This document shows positions 26,703-40,307 of a stretch of DNA of 64,000 nucleotides, one piece after another (the first letter of the stretch is position 1; every line of letters begins with the position of its first letter). A program made the translations under genes and the position numbers. This stretch comes from Ecdyonurus torrentis (Eukaryota > Arthropoda > Insecta > Ephemeroptera > Heptageniidae), in the NCBI GenBank assembly GCA_949318235.1, contig OX439129.1:2914001-2978000 (forward strand). Reading direction: 5' to 3'. Under the pieces are notes generated by a model. It was not told the DNA's origin, searched no databases, and worked only from the letters and a program-made list of their open reading frames with translations.

Positions 26703-27316
26703 TGAGATTCTCTATAATTGCGAAAGTTTGCATTGGAGCGATTAAGGTGTAATAACCTTTTCTTTGCAAGTCAGTTACTCCTACATTTATGTTCACACCG
26801 CAAGCCTGTAGCTTTAATAGTTTCGGAGATATCATCAATAATCGTATTCACAGTCTAAAAAGTACGATGAGAAAGCACTGAGATTCTCTAATAACTGCGA
26901 AAGTTTGCAATAGAGCGATTCAGGTGTAATAACCATTTCTTTGCAAGTCTGTTAGCCCTACATTTTAGTTTAAACCAAAAGCCTGTAACTTTATTAGTTT
27001 CGGAGATATCATCAAAAATCTTATTCGTAGTCTAAAAAGTACGACGAGAAAGCCCTGAGATATTCTATACCTGCGAAAGTTTGCATTGGAGCGATTAAGG
27101 TGTAATAACCTTTTCTTTGCAAGTCTGTTAGTCCTTCATTTCAGTTCAAACCGCATGCCTGTAGCTTTATTAGTATCAAAGATATCATCAAAAATCGTAT
27201 TCTTAGTCTGAAAACTACGTTAAGAAACCACTGAGATTCTCTATATCTGCGAACGTTTGCATTGAAGCGATTAAGGTGTAATAACCTTTTCTTTGCAAGT
27301 CTGTTAGTCCTACATT

Positions 27317-28114
27317 TAAGTTCAAACCGCAAGCCTGTAGCTTTAATAGTTTCGGAGATATCATCAAAAATCGTATTCACAGTCTAAAAAGTACGATGAG
27401 AAAGCACTGAGATTCTCTATAACTGCGAAAGTTTGCATTGGAGCGATTAAGGTGTAATAATAAGTTTTTCTTTGCAAGTCTAATAGTCCTTCATTTCAGT
27501 TCAAACCGCATGCCTGTAGCTTTATTAGTTTCAAAGATATCATCAAAAATCGTAATCTTAGTCTGCAAACTACGTTGAGAAAGCACTGAGATTCTCTATA
27601 TCTGCGAACGTTTGCATTGAAGCGATTAAGGCGTAATAACCTTTTCTTTGCAAGTCTGATAGTCCTTCATTTTAGTTCAAACCGCAAGCCTGTAGCTTTA
27701 TTAGTTTAAGAGATATCATCAAAAATCATATTTGCAGTCTAAAAAGTACGATGAAAAAGCACTGAGATTCTCTATAATTGCAAAAGTTTGCATTGTAGCG
27801 ATTAATATGTAATAACCTTTTCTTTGCAAGTCAGTTACTCTTACATTTAAGTTCAAACCGCAAGCCTGTAGCTTTATTAGTTTCAGAGATATCATCAAAA
27901 ATTATATTTGCAGTCTAAAAAGTACGATGAGAAAGCACTGAGATTCTCTATAATTGCAAAAGTTTGCATTGTAGCGATTAAGATGTAATAACCTTTTCTT
28001 TGCCAGTCAGTTACTCTTACATTTAAGTTCAAACCGCAAGGCTGTAGCTTTATTAGTTTCAGAGATATCATCAAAAATCATATTTGCAGTCTAAAAAGTA
28101 CGATGAGAAAGCAC
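27317..28114 (+). repeat. Satellite A block duplicated at a 1,412-bp offset, copy 2
   Basis: Counterpart of 25905-26702. The match ends at 28114, where AAGCACTGAG becomes AAGCACTAAG and the array switches to a different variant series. Confidence 0.8.
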
Positions 28115-28462
28115 TAAGATTCTCTATAACTGCGAACGTTTGCATTGAAGCGATTAAGGTGTTATAACCTTTTCTTTGCAAGTCTGTTAGTCCTACATTT
28201 AAGTTCACTACGCAAACCTGTAGCTTTATTAGTGCCGGAGATATCATCAAAAATCGTATTCACAGTCTAAAAACTACGGTGAGAAAGCACTGAGATTCTC
28301 TATAACTGCGAAAGTTTGCATTGTAGCGATTAAGATGTAATAACCTTTTCTTTGCAAATCAATTACTCCTACATTTAAGTTCAAACCGCAAGCCTGTAGT
28401 TTTAATTGTGTCGGAGATATCATCAATAATAGTATTCACAGTCTAAAACGTACGATGAGATA

Positions 28463-29893
28463 GCACTGAGATTCTCTAATAACTGCGAAAGTTTGCAATG
28501 GAGCGATTAAGGTGTAATAACCTTTTCTTTGCAAGTCTGTTAGTCCTATATTTTAGTTCAAACTGCATGCCTGTAGCTTTATTAGTTTCAAAGATATCAT
28601 CAAAAATCGTATTCTTAGTCTGAAAACTCCGTTGAGAAAGCACTAAGATTCTCTATAACTGCGAACGTTTGCATTGAAGCGATTAAGGTGTAATAACCTT
28701 TTCTTTGCAAGTCTGTTAGTCCTACATTTTATTTCAAACCGCAAGCCTGTAGCTTTAATAGTTTCGGAGATATCATCAAAAATCGTATTCACAGTCTAAA
28801 AAGTACGATGAGAAAGCACTGAGATTCTCTATAACTGCGAAAGTTTGCATTGGAGCGATTAAGGTGTAATAATAAGTTTTTCTTTGCAAGTCTGTAAGTC
28901 CTACATTTTAGTTCAAACCGCAAGCCTGTAGCTTTATTAATTTCCGAGATATCATCAAAAATCGAATTCACAGTCTAAAAAGTACGACGAGAAAGCACTA
29001 AAATTCTATATAACTGCACAAGTTTGCATTGGAGCGATTAGGGTGTAATTACCTTTCCTTTGCAAGTCTGTTAGTCCTACATTTAAGTTCACAATGCAAG
29101 CCTGTAGCTTTATTAGTGCCGGAGATATCATCAAAAATCGTATTCACAGTCTAAAAACTACGGTGAGAAAGCACTGAGATTCTCTATAACTGCGAAAGTT
29201 TGCATTGGAGCGATTAAGGTGTGGGAACCTTTTCTTTGCAAGTCTGTTAATCCTACATTTTAGTTCAAACCGCAAGCTTGTAGCTTTATTAGTTTCGGAG
29301 ATATATTTAAAATTCGTATTCACAGTCTAAAAAGTACGATGAGAAAGCACTGAGATTCTCTATAACTGCGAAAGTTTGCATTGTAGCGATTAAGATGTAA
29401 TAACCTTTTCTTTGCAAGTCAGTTACTCCTACATTTAAGTTCACACAGCAAGACTGTAACTTTAATAGTTTCGGAGATATCATCAATAATCGTATTCACA
29501 GTCTAAAAAGTACGATGAGAAAGCACTGAGATTCTCTAATAACTGCGAAAGTTTGCAATGGAGCAATTCAGGTGTAATAACCATTTCTTTGCAAGTCTGT
29601 TAGTCCTACATTTTAGATCAAACCGAAAGCCTGTCGCTTTATTAGTTTCAGAGATATCATCAAAAATCTTATTCGTAGTCTAAAAAGTACGACGAGAAAG
29701 CACTCAGATTTTCTATACCTGCGAAAGTTTGCATTGGAGCGATTAAGGTGTAATAACCTTTTCTTTGCAAGTCTGTTAGTCCTTCATTTCAGTTCAAACC
29801 GCATGCCTGTAGCTTTATTAGTTTCAAAGATATCATCAAAAATCGTATTATTAGTCTGAAAACTACGTTGAGAAAGCACTGAGATTCTCTATA
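28463..29893 (+). repeat. 1,431-bp satellite A block, copy 1
   Basis: This tract matches 30758-32188 at an offset of 2,295 bases. I noticed about five substitutions. Shared rare variants include TTTTATTTCAAACC, GATTAGGGTGTAATTACC, GGTGTGGGAACC, ACACAGCAAGACTGTAAC and TTTTAGATCAAACC. The offset is about 13 monomers. Confidence 0.87.
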
Positions 29894-30757
29894 ATTGCGA
29901 ACGTTTGCATTGAAGCGATTAAGATGTAATAACCTTTTCTTTGCAAGTCAGTTACTCCTACATTTATGTTCACACCGCAAGCCTGTAGCTTTAATAGTTT
30001 CGGAGATATCATCAATAATCGTATTCACAGTCTAAAAAGTACGATGAGAAAGCACTGAGATTCTCTAATAACTGCGAAAGTTTGCAATGGAGCGATTCAG
30101 GTGTAATAATCATTTTTTTGCAAGTCTGTTAGCCCTACATTTTGGTTTAAACCGAAAGCCTGTAACTTTATTAGTTTCGGAGATATCATCAAAAATCTTA
30201 TTCGTAGTCTAAAAAGTACGACGAGAAAGCCCTGAGATATTCTATACCTGCGAAAGTTTGCATTGGAGCGATTAAGATGTAATAACCTTTTCTTTGCAAG
30301 TCAGTTACTCCTACATTTATGTTCACACCGCAAGCCTGTAGCTTTAATAGTTTCGGAGATATCATCAATAATCGTATTCACAGTCTAAAAAGTACGATGA
30401 GAAAGCACTGAGATTCTCTAATAACTGCGAAAGTTTGCAATGGAGCGATTCAGGTGTAATAACCATTTCTTTGCAAGTCTGTTAGTCCTTCATTTCAGTT
30501 CACACCGCATGCCTGTAGCTTTATTAGTAGCAAAGATATCATCAAAAATCGTATTCTTAGTCTGAAAACTACGTTAAGAAAGCACTGAGATTCTCTATAT
30601 CTGCGAACGTTTGCATTGAGGCGATTAAGGTGTAATAACCTTTTCTTTGCAAGTCTGTTAGTCCTACATTTTAGTTCAAACCGCAAGCCTGTAGCTTTAA
30701 TAGTTTCGGAGATATCATCAAAAAACGTATTCACAGTCTAAAAAGTACGATGAGAAA

Positions 30758-32188
30758 GCACTGAGATTCTCTAATAACTGCGAAAGTTTGCAATGGAGCG
30801 ATTAAGGTGTAATAACCTTTTCTTTGCAAGTCTGTTAGTCCTATATTTTAGTTCAAACTGCATGCCTGTAGCTTTATTAGTTTCAAAGATATCATCAAAA
30901 ATCGTATTCTTAGTCTGAAAACTCCGTTGAGAAAGCACTAAGATTCTCTATAACTGCGAACGTTTGCATTGAAGCGATTAAGGTGTAATAACCTTTTCTT
31001 TGCAAGTCTGTTAGTCCTACATTTTATTTCAAACCGCAAGCCTGTAGCTTTAATAGTTTCGGAGATATCATCAAAAATCGTATTCACAGTCTAAAAAGTA
31101 CGATGAGAAAGCACTGAGATTCTCTATAACTGCGAAAGTTTGCATTGGAGCGATTAAGGTGTAATAATAAGTTTTTCTTTGCAAGTCTGTAAGTCCTACA
31201 TTTTAGTTCAAACCGCAAGCCTGTAGCTTTATTAATTTCCGAGATATCATCAAAAATCGAATTCACAGTCTAAAAAGTACGACGAGAAAGCACTAAAATT
31301 CTATATAACTGCACAAGTTTGCATTGGAGCGATTAGGGTGTAATTACCTTTCCTTTGCAAGTCTGTTAGTCCTACATTTAAGTTCACAATGCAAGCCTGT
31401 AGCTTTATTAGTGCCGGAGATATCATCAAAAATCGTATTCACAGTCTAAAAACTACGGTGAGAAAGCACTGAGATTCTCTATAACTGCGAAAGTTTGCAT
31501 TGGAGCGATTAAGGTGTGGGAACCTTTTCTTTGCAAGTCTGTTAATCCTACATTTTAGTTCAAACCGCAAGCTTGTAGCTTTATTAGTTTCGGAGATATA
31601 TTCAAAATTCGTATTCACAGTCTAAAAAGTACGATGAGAAAGCACTGAGATTCTCTATAACTGCGAAAGTTTGCATTGTAGCGATTAAGATGTAATAACC
31701 TTTTCGTTGCAAGTCAGTTACTCCTACATTTAAGTTCACACAGCAAGACTGTAACTTTAATAGTTTCGGAGATATCATCATTAATCGTATTCACAGTCTA
31801 AAAAGTACGATGAGAAAGCACTGAGATTCTCTAATAACTGCGAAAGTTTGCAATGGAGCAATTCAGGTGTAATAACCATTTCTTTGCAAGTCTGTTAGTC
31901 CTACATTTTAGATCAAACCAAAAGCCTGTCGCTTTATTAGTTTCAGAGATATCATCAAAAATCTTATTCGTAGTCTAAAAAGTACGACGAGAAAGCACTC
32001 AGATTTTCTATACCTGCGAAAGTTTGCATTGGAGCGATTAAGGTGTAATAACCTTTTCTTTGCAAGTCTGTAAGTCCTTCATTTCAGTTCAAACCGCATG
32101 CCTGTAGCTTTATTAGTTTCAAAGATATCATCAAAAATCGTATTATTAGTCTGAAAACTACGTTGAGAAAGCACTGAGATTCTCTATA
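30758..32188 (+). repeat. 1,431-bp satellite A block, copy 2
   Basis: Counterpart of 28463-29893. Differences noticed include TTTTCGTTGC near 31704, CATCATTAATCG near 31778, CCAAAAGCC near 31919 and CTGTAAGTCC near 32069. The match ends where CTATAATTGCG in copy 1 becomes CTATATCTGCG here. Confidence 0.87.
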
Positions 32189-34206
32189 TCTGCGAACGTT
32201 TGCATTGAAGCGATTAAGGTGTAATAACCTTTTCTATGCAAGTCTGATAGTCCTACATTTTAGTTCAAACCGCAAGCCTGTAGCTTTATTAGTTTCAGAG
32301 ATATCATCAAAAATCATATTTGCAGTCTAAAAAGTACGATGAGAAAGCACTGAGATTCTCTATAATTGCGAAAGTTTGCATTGTAGCGATTAAGATGTAA
32401 TAACCTTTTCTTTGCAAGTCAGTTACTCTTACATTTAAGTTCAAACCGCAAGGCTGTAGCTTTATTAGTTTCAGAGATATCATCAAAAATCATATTTGCA
32501 GTCTAAAAAGTACGATGAGAAAGCACTGAGATTCTCTATAATTGCGAAAGTTTGCATTGTAGCGATTAAGATGTAATTACCTTTTCTTTGCAAGTCAGTT
32601 ACTCCTACATTTATGTTCACACCGCAAGCCTGTAGCTTTTATAGTGTCGGATATATCTTCAATAATCGTATTCACAGTCTAAAAAGTACGATGAGAAAGC
32701 ACTGAGATTCTCTAATAACTGCGAAAGTTTGCAATGGAGCGATTCAGGTGTAATAACCATTTCTTTGCAAGTCTGTTAGTCCTACATTTTAGTTCAAACC
32801 GAAAGCCTGTAGCTTTATTAGTTTCGGAGATATCATCAAAAATCTTATTCGTAGTCTAAAAAGTACGACGAGAAAGCCCTGAGATATTCTATACCTGCGA
32901 AAGTTTGCATTGGAGCGATTAAGGTGTAATAACCTTTTCTTTGCAAGTCTGTTAGTCCTTCATTTCAGTTCAAACCGCATGCCTGTAGCTTTATTAGTTT
33001 CAAAGATATCATCAAAAATCGTATTCTTATTCTGAAAACTACGTTAAGAAAGCACTGAGATTCTCTATAACTGCGAATGTTTGCATTGAAGCGATTAAGG
33101 TGTAATAATAAGTTTTTCTTTGCAAGTCTGTTAGTCCTTCATTTCAGTTCAAACCGCATGCCTGTAGCTTTATTAGTTTCAAAGATATCATCAAAAATCG
33201 TATTCTTACAAAGTCTGAAAACTACGTTGAGAAAGCACTGAGATTCTCTATATCTGCAAACGTTTGCATTGAAGCGATTAAGGCGTAATAACCTTTTCTT
33301 TGCAAGTCTGATAGTCCTCCATTTTAGTTCAAACCGCAAGCCTGTAGCTTTATTAGTTTCAGAGATATCATCAAAAATCATATTTGCAGTCTAAAAAGTA
33401 CGATGAGAAAGCACTGAGATTCTCTATAATTGCGAAAGTTTGCATTGTAGCGATTAAGATGTAATAACCTTTTCTTTGCAAGTCAGTTACTCTTACATTT
33501 AAGTTCAAACCGCAAGCCTGTAGCTTTATTAGTTTCAGAGATATCATCAAAAATCATATTTGCAGTCTAAAAAGTACGATGAGAAAGCACTGAGATTCTC
33601 TATAATTGCGAAAGTTTGCATTGTAGCGATTAAGATGTAATAACCTTTTCTTTGCAAGTCAGTAACTCCTACATTTATGTTCACACCGCAAGCCTGTAGC
33701 TTTATTAGTTTCGGAGATATCATCAATAATCGTATTCATAGTCTAAATAGTACGATGAGAAAGCACTGAGATTCTCTAATAACTGCGAAAGTTTGCAATG
33801 GACCGATTCAGGTGTAATAACCATTTCTATGCAAGTCTGTTAGTCCTACATTTTAGTTCAAACCGAAAGCCTGTAGCTTTATTAGTTTCGGAGATATCAT
33901 CAAAAATCTTATTCGTAGTCTAAAAAGTACGACGAGAAAGCCCTGAGATATTCTATACCTGCGAAAGTTTGCATTGGAGCGATTAAGGTGTAATAACCTT
34001 TTATTTGCAAGTCTGTTAGTCCTTCATTTCAGTTCAAACCGCATGCCTGTAGCTTTATTAGTATCAAAGATATCATCAAAAATCGTATTCTTAGTCTGAA
34101 AACTACGTTGAGAAAGCACTGAGATTCTCTATAACTGCGAATGTTTGCATTGAAGCGATTAAGCTGTTATAACCTTTTCTTTGCAAGTCTGTTAGTCCTA
34201 TATTTT

Positions 34207-34217
34207 AGTTCAAACCG
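34207..34217. other. Junction from satellite A to satellite B
   Basis: Upstream sequence is A-type (TTTGCAAGTCTGTTAGTCC, then TATATTTTAG). From 34218 it is B-type (TAAGTCTGTAGCATTATTAG). The two types share GTTCAAACCG at 34208-34217, so the switch lies in matching sequence at the corresponding monomer position. This is what recombination between related repeats would leave. Confidence 0.8.
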
Positions 34218-34554
34218 TAAGTCTGTAGCATTATTAGTTTCTGAGATATCATCAAAAATCGTTTTCAGAATCTGAAAAACACAATTTTTTTCGAAATTTT
34301 TTTTTCTCAATTTTGTTTCCAGAGGTGAATTTAGTACTATAGAGCATTTTGCATCACTTTATTTCAAAACCACAACTTTCCATCTCAATTAAAACTTGAG
34401 TTACGAACTTTTTTTTTCTTCATATGTGCTACAATGCTATAGACTTCGGTAAGAAAATTCGAAAATTCTCAAAAACTGAGAAAGTTTTAATTTTTGCGAC
34501 TTAAGTGTTATAAACTTTTCATAAGACATTTCAAAGTGATACATTTCAGTTCAA
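34214..34554 (+). repeat. Satellite B, first monomer (341 bp)
   Basis: Reference unit from the ACCGTAAG marker at 34214 to the next at 34555. It begins with the part shared with satellite A (CTGTAGCATTATTAG, GAGATATCATCAAAAATCG), continues through the T-rich second half, and returns to the A-like AATTCTCAAAAACTGAG and TTGCGACTTAAGTG. Phase is arbitrary. Confidence 0.9.
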
Positions 34555-35919
34555 ACCGTAAGTCTGTAGCATTATTAGTTTCTGAGATATTATCAAAAAT
34601 CGTTTTCAGAATCTGAAAAACACAATTTTTTTCGAAAATTTTTTTTTCTCAATTTTGTTTCTAGAGGTGAATTTAGTACTATAGAGCGTTTTGCATCATT
34701 TTATTTCAAAACCACAACTTTACATCTCAATTAGAACTCGAGTTACAAATTTTTTTTTTCTTCATATGGGCTACAATGCTATAGACTTCGGTAAGAAAAT
34801 ACGAAAATTCTCAAAAACTGAGAAAGTTTTAGTTTTTGCGACTAAAGTGTTATAAACTTTTCATAAGACATTTCAAAGTGATACATTTCAGTTCAAACCG
34901 TAAGTTTGTAGCATTATTAGTTTCTGAGATATCATCAAAAATCGTTTTCAGAATCTGAAAAACACAATTTTTTTCGAAATATTTTTTTCTCAATTTTGTT
35001 TCTAGAGGTGAATTAAGTACTATAGAGCGTTTTGCATCACTTTATTTCAAAACCACAACTTTCCATCTCAATTAAAACTCGAGTTACAAACTTTTTTTTT
35101 CTTCATATGGGCTACAATGCTATAGACTTCGGTAAGAAAATTCGAAAATTATCAAAAACTGAGAAAGTTTTAATTTTTGCGACTTAAGTGTTATAAACTT
35201 TTCATAAGACATTTCAAAGTGAAGCATTTCAGTTCAAATCGTAAGTCTGTAGCATTATTAGTTTCTGAGATATCATCAAAAATCGTTTTCAGAATCTGAA
35301 AAACACAATTTTTTTCGAAAATTTTTTTTTCTCAATTTTGTTTCTAGAGGTGAATTTAGTACTATAGAGCGTTTTGCATCATTTTATTTCAAAACCACAA
35401 CTTTACATCTCAATTAGAACTCGAGTTACAAATTTTTTTTTTCTTCATATGGGCTACAATGCTATAGACTTCGGTAAGAAAATACGAAAATTCTCAAAAA
35501 CTGAGAAAGTTTTATTTTTTGCGACTAAAGTGTAATAAACTTTTCATAAGACATTTCAAAGTAATACATTTCAGTTCAAACCGTAAGTTTGTAGCATTAT
35601 TAGTTTCTGAGATATCATGAAAATTCGTTTTCAGAATCTGAAAAACACAATTTTTTTCGAACTTTTTTTTTATTAATTTTGTTTCTAAAGGTGAATTTAG
35701 TACTATAGAGCGTTTTGCATCACTTTATTTCAAAACCACAACTTTACATCTTAATTAGAACTCGAGTTACAAACTTTTTATTTCTTCATATGGGCTACAA
35801 TGCTATAGACATCGGTAAGAAAATTCGAAAATTCTCAAAAACTGAGAAGGTTTAATTATTGCGACTAAAGTGTTATAAACTTTTCATAAGACATTTCAAG
35901 GTGATACATTTCAGTTCAA

Positions 35920-36173
35920 ACCGTAAGTCTGTAGCATTATTAGTTTCTGAGATATCATCAGAGCGTTTTGCATCATTTTATTTCAAAACCACAACTTTAC
36001 ATCTCAATTAGAACTCGAGTTACAAATTTTTTTTTTCTTCATATGGGCTACAATGCTATAGACTTCGGTAAGAAAATACGAAAATTCTCAAAAACTGAGA
36101 AAGTTTTATTTTTTGCGACTAAAGTGTAATAAACTTTTTATAAGACATTTCAAAGTGATACATTTCAGTTCAA
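35920..36173 (+). repeat. Shortened satellite B monomer (254 bp)
   Basis: The spacing between ACCGTAAG markers is 254 bases here instead of about 341. GAGATATCATCA runs directly into GAGCGTTTTGCATC at about 35960, so about 87 bases are missing, including the CGAAA T-run and the TCTAGAGGTG segment. No other monomer I read has this deletion. Confidence 0.9.
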
Positions 36174-38937
36174 ACCGTAAGTCTGTAGCATTATTAGTTT
36201 CTGAAATATCATCAAAAATCGTTTTCAGAATCTAAAAAACACAATTTTTTTCGAATTTTTTTTTTTATTAATTTTGTTTCTAAAGGTGAATTTAGTACTA
36301 TAGAGCGTTTTGCATCACTTTATTTCAAAACCACAACTTTACATCTCCATTAGAACTCGAGTTACAAACTTTTTATTTCTTCATATGGGCTACAATGCTA
36401 TAGACATCGGTAAGAAAATTCGAAAATTCTCAAAAACTGAGAAAGTTTAATTTTTGCGACTAAAGTGTTATAAACTTTTCATAAGACATTTCAAGGTGAT
36501 ACATTTCAGTTCAAACCGTAAGTCTGTAGCATTATTAGTTTCTGAGATATCATCAAAAATCGTTTTCAGAAACTGAAAAACACAATTTTTTGGGAAAAAT
36601 AATTTTTCTCAAAATTTTTTCTAGAGGTGAATTTAAAACTATAGAGCGTTTTGCATCACTTTATTTGAAAACTGCAACTTTCTATCTCAAATGGAACTCG
36701 AGTTACAAACTTTTTTTTTCTTCATATGAGCTACAATGCTATAGACTTCGGTAAGAAAATACGAAAGTTCTCAAAAACTGAGAAAGTTTTAATTTTTGCG
36801 ACTTAAGTGTTATAAACTTTTCATAAAACATTTCAAAGTGATACATTTCAGTTCAAACCGTAAGTCTGTAGCATTATTAGTTTCTGAGATATCATCAAAA
36901 ATCGTTTTCAGAATCTGAAAAACACAATTTTTTTCGAAAATTTTTTTTTCTCAGTTTTGTTTCTAGAGGTGAATTTAGTACTATAGAGCGTTTTGCATCA
37001 CTTAATTTCAAAACCACAACTTTACATCTCAATTAGAACTCGAGTTACAATTTTTTTTTTCTTCATATGGGCTACAATGCTATAGACTTCGGTAAGAAAA
37101 TTCGAAAATTCTCAAATACTAAGAAAGTTTTAGTTTTTGCGACTAAAGTGTTATAAACTTTTCATAAGACATTTCAAAGTGATACATTTCAGTTCAAACC
37201 GTAAGTCTGTAGCATTATTAGTTTCTGAGATATCATCAAAAATCGTTTTCAGAATCTGAAAAAACACAATTTTTTTCGAAAATTTTTTTTCTCAATTTTG
37301 TTTCTAGAGGCGAATAAAGTGCTATAGAGCATTTTGCATCACTTTATTTCAAAACCACAACTTTCCATCTCAATTAAAACTCGAGTTACGAACTTTTTTT
37401 TTCTTCATATGGGCTACAATGCTATAGACTTCGGTAAGAAAATTCGAAAATTCTCAAAAACTGAGAAAGTTTTAATTTTTGCGACTTAAGTGTTATAAAC
37501 TTTTCATAAGACATTTCAAAGTGATACATTTCAGTTCAAACCGTAAGTCTGTAGAATTATTAGTTTCTGAGATATCATCAAAAATCGTTTTCAGAATCTG
37601 AAAAACACAATTTTTTTTCGAATTTTTTTTTCTCAGTTTTGTTTCTAGAGGTGAATTTAGTACTATAGAGCGTTTTGCAACACTTTATTTCAAAACCACA
37701 ACTTTACATCTCAATTAGAATTCGAGTTACAAATTTTTTTTCTTCATATGGGCACAATGCTATAGACTTCGGTAAGAAAATTCGAAAATTCTCAAATACT
37801 AAGAAAGTTTTAGTTTTTGCGACTAAAGTGTTATAAATTTATCATAAGACATTTCAAAGTGATACATTTCAGTTCAAACCGTAAGTCTGTAGCATTATTA
37901 GTTTCTGAGATATCATCAAAAATCGTTTTCAGAATCTGAAAAACACAATTTTTTTCGAAATTTTTTTTTCTCAGTTTTGTTTCTAGAGGTGAATTTAGTA
38001 CTATAGAGCGTTTTGCATCACTTTATTTTAAAACCACAACTTTACATCTCAATTAGAACTCGAGTTACAAATTTTTTTTTCTTCATATGGGCTACAATGC
38101 TATAGACTTCGGTAAGAAAATTCGAAAATTCTCAAATACTAAGAAAGTTTTAGTTTTTGCGACTAAAGTGTTATTGACTTTTCATAAGACATTTCAAAGT
38201 GATACATTTCAGTTCAAACCGTAAGTCTGTAGCATTATTAGTTTCTGAGTTATCATCAAAAATCGTTTTCAGAATCTGAAAAACAAAATTTTTTGCGAAT
38301 TTTTTTTTTCTCAATTTTGTTTCTAGAGGTGAATTAAGTACTATAGAGCGTTTTGCATCACTTTATTTTAAAACCACAACTTTCCATCTCAATTAAAACT
38401 CGAGTTACAAACTTTTTTTTTTCTTCATATGGGCTACAATGCTATAGACTTCGGTAAGAAAATTCGAAAATTCTCAAAAACTGAGAAAGTTTTAATTTTT
38501 GCGACTTAAGTGTTATAAACTTTTCATAAGACATTTCAAAGTGATACATTTCAGTTCAAACCGTAAGTCTGTAGCATTATTAGTTTCTGAGATATCATCA
38601 AAAATCGTTTTCAGAATCTGAAAAACACAATTTTTTTCGAAAATTTTTTTTCTCAATTTTGTTTCTAGAGGCGAATTAAGTGCTATAGAGCATTTTGCAT
38701 TACTTTATTTCAAAACCACAACTTTCCATCTCAATTAAAACTCGAGTTACGAACTTTTTTTTTCTTCATATGGGCTACAATGCTATAGACTTCGGTAAGA
38801 AAATTCGAAAATTCTCAAAAACTGAGAAAGTTTTAATTTTTGCGACTTAAGTGTTATAAACTTTTCATAAGACATTTCAAAGTGATACATTTCAGTTCAA
38901 ACCGTAAGTCTGTAGCATTATTAGTTTCTGAGATATT

Positions 38938-39614
38938 ATCAAAAATCGTTTTCAGAATCTGAAAAACACAATTTTTTCGAAATTTTTTTTTTCTCAATTT
39001 TGTTTCTAGAGGTGAATTAAGTACTATAGAGCGTTTTGCATCACTTTATTTCAAAACCACAACTTTCCATCTCAATTAAAACTCGAGTTAAAAACTTTTT
39101 TTTTCTTCATATGGGCTACAATGCTATATACTTCGGTAAGAAAATTCGAAAATTCTCAAAAACTGAGAAAGTTTTAATTTTTGCGACTTAAGTGTTATAA
39201 ACTTTTCATAAGACATTTTAAAGTGATACATTTCAGTTCAAACCGTAAGTCTGTAGCATTATTAGTTTCTGAGATATCATCAAAAATCGTTTTCAGAATC
39301 TGAAAAACACAATTTTTTTCGAAAATTTTTTTTTCTCAATTTTGTTTCTAGAGGTGTTATTTTGTTACTATAGAGCGTTTTGCATCATTTTATTTCAAAA
39401 CCACAACTTTACATCTCAATTAGAACTCGAGTTACAAATTTTTTTTTCTTCATATGGGCTACAATGCTATAGACTTCGGTAAGAAAATACGAAAATTCTC
39501 AAAAACTGAGAAAGTTTTATTTTTTGCGACTAAAGTGTAATAAACTTTTCATAAGACATTTCAAAGTGATACATTTCAGTTCAAACCGTAAGTCTGTAGC
39601 ATTATTAGTTTCTG
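38938..39614 (+). repeat. Satellite B two-monomer block, copy 1
   Basis: This tract matches 40308-40984 at an offset of 1,370 bases, four B monomers. Shared rare variants are GAGTTAAAAAC, CTATATACTTCGG and the distinctive GAGGTGTTATTTTGTTAC (39351), the last seen only in these two places. Confidence 0.85.
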
Positions 39615-40307
39615 AGATATCATCAAAAATCGTTTTCAGAATCTGAAAAACACAATTTTTTTCGAAAATTTTTTTTCTCAATTTTGTTTCTAGAGGCGAA
39701 TTAAGTGCTATAGAGCATTTTGCATTACTTTATTTCAAAACCACAACTTTCCATCTCAATTAAAACTCGAGTTACGAACTTTTTTTTTCTTCATATGGGC
39801 TACAATGCTATAGACTTCGGTAAGAAAATTCGAAAATTCTCAAAAACTGAGAAAGTTTTAATTTTTGCGACTTAAGTGTTATAAACTTTTCATAAGACAT
39901 TTCAAAGTGATACATTTCAGTTCAAACCGTAAGTCTGTAGCATTATTAGTTTCTGAGATATTATCAAAAATCGTTTTCAGAATCTGAAAAACACAATTTT
40001 TTTCGAAAAATTTTTTTTCTCAATTTTGTTTCTAGAGGTGAATTTAGTACTATAGAGCGTTTTGCATCATTTTATTTCAAAACCACAACTTTACATCTCA
40101 ATTAGAACTCGAGTTACAAATTTTTTTTTTTTTCTTCATATGGGCTACAATGCTATAGACTTCGGTAAGAAAATACGAAAATTCTCAAAAACTGAGAAAG
40201 TTTTAGTTTTTGCGACTAAAGTGTAATAAACTTTTCATAAGACATTTCAAAGTGATACATTTCAGTTCAAACCGTAAGTCTGTAGCATTATTAGTTTCTG
40301 AGATATC

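Larger units (their letters stand above)
2421..34213 (+). repeat. Satellite A array 1, 176-bp monomer, about 180 copies
   Basis: A head-to-tail tandem array with a monomer of 176 bases; GGTGTAATAACC recurs at 2421 and 2597, and distant marker pairs are spaced at near-multiples of 176. All copies I read are in one orientation. Some monomers are 177 (CTCTAATAACTG instead of CTCTATAACTG) or 179 (the ATAATAAGTTTTT variant). Recurrent variants include one with CAGTTACTCC and CAATAATCG, one with CCTTCATTTCAG, CCGCATGCC and TCTTAGTCTG, one with CACAATGCAAGCC and GTGCCGGAG, and one with ACCATTTC and ATTCGTAGTC. The invariant core contains AGATATCATCAAAAATCGT. The many minus-strand open frames of 60-117 residues are satellite translations, not genes. 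Confidence 0.97.

Noticed and set aside
2421..34213. CRISPR array
   Set aside because: There are no unique spacers between short fixed repeats; the whole 176-base unit repeats and varies, which is a satellite. Composition and scale are eukaryotic.
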